From: an uncultured Bacillota bacterium
GTDB taxonomy: Bacteria; Bacillota_I; Bacilli_A; Izemoplasmatales; UBA1188
DNA length: 38,569 nucleotides
Assembly: GCA_937907585.1 (NCBI GenBank)
Contig: CALCVH010000097.1
Location: forward strand, 1,469-40,037
Direction of reading: 5' to 3'
Positions 33,104 through 38,569 of the stretch are shown in pieces. The first letter of the stretch is position 1. Each line of letters opens with the position of its first letter. The notes under the pieces are model-generated. The model ran no database searches and was not told the origin of the DNA. It worked only from the letters and a program-made list of their open reading frames with translations. The position numbers were made by a program, and so were the translations under genes.

Positions 33104-33972
33104 TGAATTCAGGATTTTTATTTATCAATAAAGATAAAGGAATAACCAGCCAATCTTTAGATAATTTAGTAAAAAAGAAATTTGATATAAAAAAGGTCGG
33201 ACATCTTGGAACGCTCGACCCTCTTGCGTCTGGTTTAATTATTGTTGGAGTAAATGATGCGACTAGGTATTTTAAATATTTTAATGAATCTAGAAAGACA
33301 TATATATTAAGAATAAGAATAGGCGCAACATCTTTATCACTAGATAATGAAACAGAAATAACTGATAACGTCATTTGTGATTTAAGAGGAAAGGAAGAAT
33401 TAATTGATAAAGAATTATCTAATTTTCCTAAAACTTATGAACAGTACCCTCCTATTTATTCTGCGGTTAAAGTAAACGGAAAACCACTATACAAATACGC
33501 TCAAAAAGAAAAAGAAGTTGAGATTAAACCAAGGTCAACAGAAATATATAATATCAAAAGATTAAGCGATATTGAATTTAAGAATAATAATTCATATTTT
33601 GATATTGAAATAGACTCAAAAAGTGGTTTCTATGTAAGAAGCTTTGCGAGAGATTTTTCTAAAACACTTGGATATCCTGGAATGGCTGATTCCATAACAA
33701 GAACTAAAGTAAATGATTATAGTATTTCATTATCTAAAAGAATAGATGATATAACTCATGATGATTTTATTGATCCATTATCATTAATATCATTTAAAAG
33801 AATAGAAATAGATGATGATAGATTAAAATATATCATCAATGGGTCTAAATATTATTTAAAAGACAATATTAGCGATGAATATATTATATTAACTAATAAA
33901 AATGAGAATATCGCTATATATAAAAAAGAATCTAATAACAAATATAAAATGGATTTATTAATAAAGAGATGA
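33103..33972 (+). CDS. truB: tRNA pseudouridine(55) synthase
   Basis: A 289-aa TruB that makes pseudouridine 55 in the T-loop of tRNAs. It has the N-terminal NKDKGITSQ, the catalytic HLGTLDPLASGLI (Asp near residue 39), YEQYPPIYSAVKVNGKPLYKYA and SKSGFYVRSFARD. The C-terminal 60 residues are the PUA-like part and are poorly conserved. The ATG overlaps the mutS2 TAA by 1 nt and the TGA overlaps the next start (ATGA), so mutS2-truB-ribF form one operon. The truB-ribF pairing is standard in Firmicutes. Confidence 0.95.
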   Translation: MNSGFLFINKDKGITSQSLDNLVKKKFDIKKVGHLGTLDPLASGLIIVGVNDATRYFKYFNESRKTYILRIRIGATSLSLDNETEITDNVICDLRGKEELIDKELSNFPKTYEQYPPIYSAVKVNGKPLYKYAQKEKEVEIKPRSTEIYNIKRLSDIEFKNNNSYFDIEIDSKSGFYVRSFARDFSKTLGYPGMADSITRTKVNDYSISLSKRIDDITHDDFIDPLSLISFKRIEIDDDRLKYIINGSKYYLKDNISDEYIILTNKNENIAIYKKESNNKYKMDLLIKR

Positions 33973-34766
33973 AAGTATCATATTTAAGCAATTATAAAAC
34001 ATTCAAAGATAAAGATTTAGCTCTAGCGTTAGGGTATTTTGATGGTTTTCATATAGGGCATGTTAAACTATTAAATGAAACATTAAATATTGCGCATAGA
34101 TTAAATGTTAAATCTGGAATACTAACATTTAATATGTCCGTAAAAGATTATATAAATAAAAATAATCCATCATATCTAATGACTGTTAATGAAAAGATAG
34201 AAATGGCTAAAGATATGGGCTTTGATTCTATATACGTTATAGAATTAACTGATGAATTTATCAATTTAGATAGGGATGAGTTTATCAATATATTTTTAAA
34301 AGATATGAAAGCTATAATAGTAGGTTTTGATTATTCTTTTGGGAAGAACGCACTAGGAAATTCATTATATTTATCATCTATTCTTAAAGAAAAAGTAAAG
34401 ATAGTTGATGAAATCAGTTACGATAACCATAAAGTAGGAACACATTACATTAAAGAATGTTTATTAAATGGTAACCTCTCTCTAGTGAATACTTTATTAA
34501 ATAGAGAATACGTTATGGAAGGATCTCTATTTAGAAAGAATAAAAATTATTCATTTAATACGAATAATTTTGTTCCTAAAAGTGGATTATATAATGTGGT
34601 TATATATGATAAAAAAGATGTGAATCTTAGATTAGATATTAAGATAAAAAATAAGATGGCTGAAGGTGAAATGTTAATTAAAACTGATAGCCTTGAATTA
34701 AGATCTATCAGATTAGAAAAACATAACAGATTCTTTATAAAATTCAATAGTGTAGTAGAAAACTAA
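33969..34766 (+). CDS. ribF: RibF-like FMN adenylyltransferase with a degenerate riboflavin kinase domain
   Basis: A 265-aa protein, about 45 residues shorter than usual bifunctional RibF. The N-terminal FAD synthetase (FMN adenylyltransferase) domain is intact: GYFDGFHIGH (about 22-31), VGFDYSFGKNALGN near 115-128, and GTHYIKECLLNG. The C-terminal flavokinase domain begins at LLNREYVMEGSL (about 176), but its nucleotide- and metal-binding GxPTAN motif reads SFNTNN (195-200), and the glycine before it is lost. The rest is truncated, keeping only SGLYNVVIY of the family's GVYAV strand. Riboflavin kinase activity is therefore doubtful. It overlaps truB by 4 nt and is the last gene of the operon. 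Confidence 0.85.
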   Translation: MKVSYLSNYKTFKDKDLALALGYFDGFHIGHVKLLNETLNIAHRLNVKSGILTFNMSVKDYINKNNPSYLMTVNEKIEMAKDMGFDSIYVIELTDEFINLDRDEFINIFLKDMKAIIVGFDYSFGKNALGNSLYLSSILKEKVKIVDEISYDNHKVGTHYIKECLLNGNLSLVNTLLNREYVMEGSLFRKNKNYSFNTNNFVPKSGLYNVVIYDKKDVNLRLDIKIKNKMAEGEMLIKTDSLELRSIRLEKHNRFFIKFNSVVEN

Positions 34767-34790
34767 TTATTCATAATATTTAAAAACAAT

Positions 34791-34822
34791 CAGATTGGTA
34801 TGTATAATATCAGTCTGTTTTT
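34791..34822 (+). terminator. Terminator of the mutS2-truB-ribF operon
   Basis: CAGATTGGTA (34791-34800) pairs with TATCAGTCTG (34808-34817), with G-T pairs, across a 7-nt loop and is followed by TTTTT. Confidence 0.85.
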
Positions 34823-34857
34823 ATAAAAGATATGTTTGTCTAGCATAGCGAAAATTA

Positions 34858-34899
34858 GTGACACTATTAGTGACAAAACTAGTGACATTTTAAGTGACA
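34858..34899. repeat. Four GTGACA repeats at an exact 12-nt period
   Basis: GTGACA starts at 34858, 34870, 34882 and 34894. The filler between copies differs (CTATTA, AAAACTA-like, TTTTAA). One frame reads SDTISDKTSDILSDI before a TGA, a Ser-Asp-x-x pattern. This looks like the worn end of a repeat-bearing gene, though tandem protein-binding sites one and a bit helical turns apart are also possible. Confidence 0.75.
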
Positions 34900-34905
34900 T
34901 ATGAT

Positions 34906-34948
34906 ATAGCACCTGTTTTTGGGATGTACCCCTATTTTGGGGTGCTAT
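34906..34948. repeat. Two mutually exclusive hairpins
   Basis: ATAGCACC (34906-34913) pairs with GGTGCTAT (34941-34948). Alternatively CCCC (34929-34932) pairs with GGGG (34939-34942) across TATTTT. The hairpins share G941-G942, so only one can be complete. The remaining gap to 35112 shows only a promoter and an imperfect AATGA/TCATT hairpin with a T-run near 35003-35021. Confidence 0.5.
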
Positions 34949-35059
34949 AAGTCATAGTTAATGATGTCATCTATCTTTTATTCTTTTAAGTGCGACAAGG
35001 GAATGAACATTCATTGTTTTTTTATCTAAACAAATATATGTCATCTTTTTTGATAAATT

Positions 35060-35068
35060 TGTTATAAT
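35060..35068 (+). promoter_or_regulatory. Extended -10 promoter of the flavoenzyme gene
   Basis: TGTTATAAT (TATAAT 35063-35068) without a clear -35. The leader is about 37 nt, with a strong AAGGAG (35097-35102) before ATG 35112. Confidence 0.7.
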
Positions 35069-35111
35069 ATTATGTGGAAAAACATTTTAATTAAATAAGG
35101 AGATTTTTGAA

Positions 35112-36575
35112 ATGGCAAAGAAAACTGACAGAATTTGCATCATTGGTGGTGGACCAGCTGGCTTATCTATGGCTATGTATTTAGAAAAGAAAGGTTTCAC
35201 TAACTATGAAATTTATGAAAGGTTAAACAAGGTTGGCGGAAAAGCCTACTCACCTAAGATTAAGGTTAATACAGGTGAAGAAAAGACATTTGAAACTGGC
35301 GCAATCATGGGCGCTATCACTTATCATGCAGTAAGTGAAATGGAAGAATTTGGTGGATATTATCATAAGGGACCAGATTTCAAACCAGGTGAACCTAATA
35401 TGCGTAGAGAATTTAGAAATACTGATGGTTCTAAAGATGATCCATTCAATCCTAAATTCAACTTTAGTATTGGTAAAACAATCAATCTATTAAAACTTAA
35501 AAAACAATTTAAGAAATTAAAACATTTAATGGCGACTAAATATAAAGGATATGATTGTTACGGACACGTTGGAGTAGCACAAGGAAAATATAATGGTATA
35601 TCTAAAGTTGTTAATGGATATGATGAAGAATCAACTGAAGAAGTATCATTCCCTAACTATGTAAAAGGAGAAAATCCAAACTTAAAAGATTTAGCTTTAT
35701 CATTTAGCGATTTCTGTAAATTAAATAAAGTTGAAGAAGTTCAAAGAATATGGATTGCGCCATATACATCATTTGGATATGGATATTTTGATGAAATTCC
35801 TGCAGCGTATGTTATGAAATATTTAGATGTTACTACTGCTGCTGAATTCGTTAAATTAAGACTATGGACTTGGGAAGATGGTACTCAAGCAATCTATACT
35901 CATGTTAATGAAAAGTTAGCTCATCCAGCTCACTTAAATACTGAAGTTGTAAAAGTAGTAAGAGAAGATGGAAAGAAAATTCAAGTAACATTAAAAGAAA
36001 ACGGAACTGAAAGAGTAGAAGAATTTGATAAATTAATCGTTACTACTCCACTAGATCACTTCAAGGATTTCGCAGATTCTACTAATGAAGAAAAAGAATT
36101 ATTCTCTAAGATTAGACATGAAGAATATGTAGACTTCATCGCTACATTTGATGAAAATAAGAGTCCTGTTATCTCTGGATATCTACTTGAAAACATGAAG
36201 AAAGAAAACCTTGGTCACGCAATGGTTTACTATAACAGATGGGAATATCTAAAGACTAACTGTCCATGTACAGTTTACGCATTAAGAAATCATGTTGATA
36301 TGGAAGATGTCCCATATGATACAACTATTTCTAATATGATGAAAGATATGGAAAAAGTTGGATTCCCAGTTAAAGAAAGATTATATGAACAAGAATCTTA
36401 TTATTGTCCACACGTTACACCAAAGGATTACGCTGATGGATGGTATGATAAGTTAGATGCATTACAAGGAACTAAGAACACATATTACGCTGGAGAAATA
36501 TTAAGCTTCGGTGATATGGAAGATACTTGCGCAGCTTCTAAGGATATTGTTTCAAGATTCTTTAACGAAGAATAA
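35112..36575 (+). CDS. FAD-dependent amine oxidase-fold enzyme resembling polyenoic fatty acid isomerase (PAI)
   Basis: A 487-aa flavoprotein. The N-terminus RICIIGGGPAGLSMAMYLEKKG is the FAD dinucleotide-binding fold, and NKVGGKAYSP and FETGAIMG follow. Long stretches match my memory of the Propionibacterium acnes linoleate isomerase: MATKYKGYD, APYTSFGYGYFDEIPAAYVMKYLD, LWTWEDGTQAI, the SGYLLENM...LGHAMVYYNRWEY segment, and YAGEILSFGDMEDTCAASKDIV near the end. That enzyme moves a double bond to make conjugated linoleic acid. A roughly 34-residue insert (about 157-190) seems specific to this protein. It is a single-gene unit with its own promoter and terminator. The family match is good; the substrate is inferred and needs an assay. 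Confidence 0.7.
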   Translation: MAKKTDRICIIGGGPAGLSMAMYLEKKGFTNYEIYERLNKVGGKAYSPKIKVNTGEEKTFETGAIMGAITYHAVSEMEEFGGYYHKGPDFKPGEPNMRREFRNTDGSKDDPFNPKFNFSIGKTINLLKLKKQFKKLKHLMATKYKGYDCYGHVGVAQGKYNGISKVVNGYDEESTEEVSFPNYVKGENPNLKDLALSFSDFCKLNKVEEVQRIWIAPYTSFGYGYFDEIPAAYVMKYLDVTTAAEFVKLRLWTWEDGTQAIYTHVNEKLAHPAHLNTEVVKVVREDGKKIQVTLKENGTERVEEFDKLIVTTPLDHFKDFADSTNEEKELFSKIRHEEYVDFIATFDENKSPVISGYLLENMKKENLGHAMVYYNRWEYLKTNCPCTVYALRNHVDMEDVPYDTTISNMMKDMEKVGFPVKERLYEQESYYCPHVTPKDYADGWYDKLDALQGTKNTYYAGEILSFGDMEDTCAASKDIVSRFFNEE

Positions 36576-36600
36576 CATATAAGAAATAAATGATAAACTG

Positions 36601-36632
36601 CCTCTCTATGCATAAAAATGGAGAGGTTTTTT
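36601..36632 (+). terminator. Terminator of the flavoenzyme gene
   Basis: CCTCTC (36601-36606) pairs with GAGAGG (36621-36626) and is followed by six T residues. It starts 25 nt after the stop. Confidence 0.85.
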
Positions 36633-36651
36633 ATTTGAATATATGTTAGAG

Positions 36652-36707
36652 TTTTTCAGTAAAACGGAAAAACTTGAAGCGACTTTTTCAGGAAAACGGA
36701 AAAACTT
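36652..36707. repeat. Two 24-nt direct repeats, core AAAACGGAAAAACTT
   Basis: Copies at 36652-36675 and 36684-36707 differ at one position (CAGT/CAGG) and are 32 nt apart. They lie between the flavoenzyme terminator and the trigger factor promoter. Confidence 0.8.
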
Positions 36708-36760
36708 TGATGTTTTTATTAAGAAAATGACATAAATATATCACAAACAAGATATATTCT

Positions 36761-36789
36761 TTGATTTATCATTTATAAAATGATATAAT
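36761..36789 (+). promoter_or_regulatory. Promoter of trigger factor, with overlapping dyad
   Basis: TTGATT (36761-36766), a 17-bp spacer, extended -10 TGATATAAT (TATAAT 36784-36789). The dyad TATCATTT-ATA-AAATGATA (36767-36785) fills the spacer and enters the -10, as at the P-type ATPase promoter. AAAGGAG (36807-36813) is the RBS. Confidence 0.75.
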
Positions 36790-36820
36790 AAACCGTTATC
36801 AAAAATAAAGGAGAAATATT

Positions 36821-38116
36821 ATGGCAATTGAAAAACTCGCAGGATCTAAGGTTAAATTTGAAATTGAAGTACCTGTAGAAAAATTTAAGGAAGCTTATGA
36901 AAAAGCATTCCAAAAAGAAAATGAAAAAGTAGAAATCAAAGGATTCAGAAAAGGACACGCTCCAAGAGCGATGGTTGAACCTCAAGTCAAGGCTCAAGCA
37001 GTTAATGATGCATTAAATGAATGTATGAGCGAAGCTTATTATGAATTCATAGTTAAGAATAATGTTGAAGTATGTGCTCAACCTAAGATTGATTTTGATG
37101 AATCTAAATTTGATGAAAATAAACCAATCGTATTCACTGCGACTGTAGCGGTTAATCCTGAAGTTGAACTCGGTGAATATACTAACCTTGGAATCAAATT
37201 AGAAAAGACTGTTGTTGAAGATAAAGAAGTTGAAGAAGAAGTTAAACGTTCTTTAGATAGAGATTCTATGTTAGTTAAGAAAGAAGGAGAAGATGCTGTA
37301 ATCGCTAAAGGTGATACTGCAGTATTCGATTTCGAAGGTTTAAAAGACGGAGTTCCTTTTGAAGGTGGTACAAGCAAAGATTATTCATTGGAAATTGGTT
37401 CTGGACAATTTATCCCTGGCTTTGAAGATCAAATGATTGGTATGAAAGCTGGAGAAAAGAAAGATTTAAATGTTACATTCCCTGAAGATTATCACGCTGA
37501 AGATTTAAAGGGTGCTCAAGTAGTATTTAAAGTTGAAGTTAAGGAAATCAAAGTTAGAGAAGTTCCTGAATTAAATGATGAATGGGTTAAGGAACAAAAG
37601 ATTGAAGGTGTTGAAACTGTTGAACAATATAAAGAACATACAAAGAAGAACATCTTCGATAGAAAAGATAAAGCTAACAGAGACAAAGCTAAAAACGATC
37701 TATATATGACAGTCGTTAAAAACGCTAAATTTGAATTACCAGAAGAATTAGTTGAAGACGAAGCTAACTACTCTTTAGAAGCTGCGCAAAATCAAGCTAA
37801 ACAATATGGTCTTGAACTCGAAACATTATTAATGTATAGCGGTCAAGGCTCTTTAGAAGAATATAAGAAGAACTTACATGAACAAGCTAAAAATACATTA
37901 TCACTAAGATTTGTATTAAGAGAAGTTGCGAGAAAAGAAAAATTTGAAGCGACAGATGAAGAAAGAGAAAACAAATATAAGGAATTAGCTGACCAATATA
38001 AATTATCAGTTGATCAAGTTAAAGCTCAAATTAGCTTAAGCGCTATCAACGAAGAAATCGTTTCACAAAGAGCTTATGACTTTATCGCTGAAAAGAACCC
38101 ATTTGTAGAAGAATAG
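36821..38116 (+). CDS. tig: Trigger factor
   Basis: A 431-aa ribosome-associated chaperone and peptidyl-prolyl isomerase. The N-terminal ribosome-binding domain (1-145) has the docking loop GFRKGHAPR (about 45-53). The FKBP-type isomerase domain (about 160-245) shows GDTAVFDFEGLKDG, FEGG and FIPGFEDQMIGMKAGE. The C-terminal domain (250-431) is the helical substrate-binding part. Length is normal. It has its own promoter and a strong RBS. lon follows 39 nt downstream with no terminator, a common tig-protease neighbourhood. Confidence 0.96.
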   Translation: MAIEKLAGSKVKFEIEVPVEKFKEAYEKAFQKENEKVEIKGFRKGHAPRAMVEPQVKAQAVNDALNECMSEAYYEFIVKNNVEVCAQPKIDFDESKFDENKPIVFTATVAVNPEVELGEYTNLGIKLEKTVVEDKEVEEEVKRSLDRDSMLVKKEGEDAVIAKGDTAVFDFEGLKDGVPFEGGTSKDYSLEIGSGQFIPGFEDQMIGMKAGEKKDLNVTFPEDYHAEDLKGAQVVFKVEVKEIKVREVPELNDEWVKEQKIEGVETVEQYKEHTKKNIFDRKDKANRDKAKNDLYMTVVKNAKFELPEELVEDEANYSLEAAQNQAKQYGLELETLLMYSGQGSLEEYKKNLHEQAKNTLSLRFVLREVARKEKFEATDEERENKYKELADQYKLSVDQVKAQISLSAINEEIVSQRAYDFIAEKNPFVEE

Positions 38117-38155
38117 TAATAATTTGTTTTATACAATAATAAATAGGAGGTAATT

Positions 38156-38569
38156 ATGCTAGAGAATGAAATTTTACCAGTATTACCGATAAAAGCCCCA
38201 GTAGTACTTCCTCATGTTGAATTAAGAATCGAAGTAGGCAGATCGTTTTCTAAAAACGCTGTTATAACTTCTGAACTTACTTATGAGAATGAGATTCTCT
38301 TAGTTTTCCAAAAAGAAGATGTTGAAATCGATGATAACGAAACACCAAAACTTGATGGTTGTTACCCAATTGGATTAATCGCTAGATTCGATAATAAAAT
38401 TAAATTACCAAATTCTAATTTCAAGATTAGATTTAATCCATATTCACGTGTTCAATTAAACGGAATGTTTGTTGAAAATGATTGTATCTTCGCATCATAT
38501 AATGTTTTAGATGATGTATTAGGAGATCAGGATACTGAAAACTTTTTAGTCAAAAAATTAAATCAATTA
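38156..38569 (+). CDS. lon: ATP-dependent protease Lon, N-terminal fragment cut by the window end
   Basis: The frame is open from ATG 38156 to the last base (138 codons). AGGAGG (38145-38150) is 5 nt upstream. The N-terminus ILPVLPIKAPVVLPHVELRIEVGR is the LON substrate-binding domain, with the typical PL(R/K)..V..P pattern, and CYPIGLIARFDNKIKLPN fits the GTxAxI strand region. The AAA+ and Ser-Lys protease domains would lie beyond the window. Because only the LON domain is visible, a stand-alone LON-domain protein cannot be excluded, but position after tig favours the protease. Confidence 0.85.
   Translation, partial: MLENEILPVLPIKAPVVLPHVELRIEVGRSFSKNAVITSELTYENEILLVFQKEDVEIDDNETPKLDGCYPIGLIARFDNKIKLPNSNFKIRFNPYSRVQLNGMFVENDCIFASYNVLDDVLGDQDTENFLVKKLNQL

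Noticed and set aside
33900..33968. FMN riboswitch before ribF
   Set aside because: ribF overlaps truB by 4 nt, leaving no leader, and no RFN-element motif is seen at the operon head.
34858..34899. CRISPR array or replication-origin iterons
   Set aside because: A 6-nt core with a 12-nt period is far too short for CRISPR, and there are no DnaA boxes or dnaA/dnaN nearby.
1..38569. Mycoplasma-type code with TGA as Trp
   Set aside because: Several core genes end with TGA at the family-appropriate length and overlap the next start as ATGA; Trp in conserved motifs is TGG.

Overview
The window is AT-rich, densely packed chromosomal DNA from a low-GC Gram-positive bacterium. Shine-Dalgarno sites of the AGGAG type are common. 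TGA is used as a stop (ends of ruvB, the PlsC-like gene, ftsZ and truB) and Trp is TGG, so the code is the standard bacterial one and not the Mycoplasma code. MutS2, RNase HIII, YdbS/YdbT, PduL-type phosphotransacetylase, GlgA/GlgC and the very low GC suggest an uncultured anaerobic member of the Bacilli, somewhere near Erysipelotrichales, RF39 or the Acholeplasma relatives. That placement is inference; there is no rRNA or tRNA gene here to test it.

Layout. (1) 1-3300 is an accessory island: the 3' end of a DUF1016/YhcG-type nuclease, about 580 bp of repeat- and hairpin-rich DNA, an AbiEi/AbiEii toxin-antitoxin pair, and a small membrane protein gene broken by an in-frame stop. Ala codon GCG is absent from its three main genes although common in the core genes. 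(2) 3311-10212 is an envelope region. A YdbT/YdbS bacterial-PH-domain pair runs leftward. Running rightward are a 10-TM BceB-like permease with a degenerate ABC ATPase that has lost its catalytic motifs, a PlsC-like acyltransferase with a zinc ribbon, and a TGS-domain nucleoside kinase. (3) 10535-16816 is an operon of a P-type ATPase, a TSCPD protein, glgA, glgC and an acidic-tailed membrane protein. It is followed by a candidate 6S RNA. (4) 17134-23215, leftward, holds two overlapping genes for giant coiled-coil proteins (1092 and 936 aa) with no recognised domain. This is the best candidate for an undescribed system. (5) 23394-29852 is a tight run ruvB-queA-pduL-tgt-ftsZ-surE-PHP. (6) rnhC (leftward) and mutS2-truB-ribF (rightward) diverge from a 66-bp promoter region. 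(7) 35112-38569 holds a flavoenzyme resembling the Propionibacterium polyenoic fatty acid isomerase, trigger factor, and the start of lon.

Regulatory grammar. Nine of eleven promoters I can place carry an extended -10 (TGnTATAAT or TGGTAAAAT). The two that do not (AbiE and ydbS) have good -35 boxes at 17-bp spacing. Several genes start 6-9 nt after the -10 with no Shine-Dalgarno, which implies leaderless mRNAs (clearest for the P-type ATPase and rnhC). Three intergenic regions, each just downstream of a terminator, carry short spaced repeats with 12- or 32-34-nt periods.
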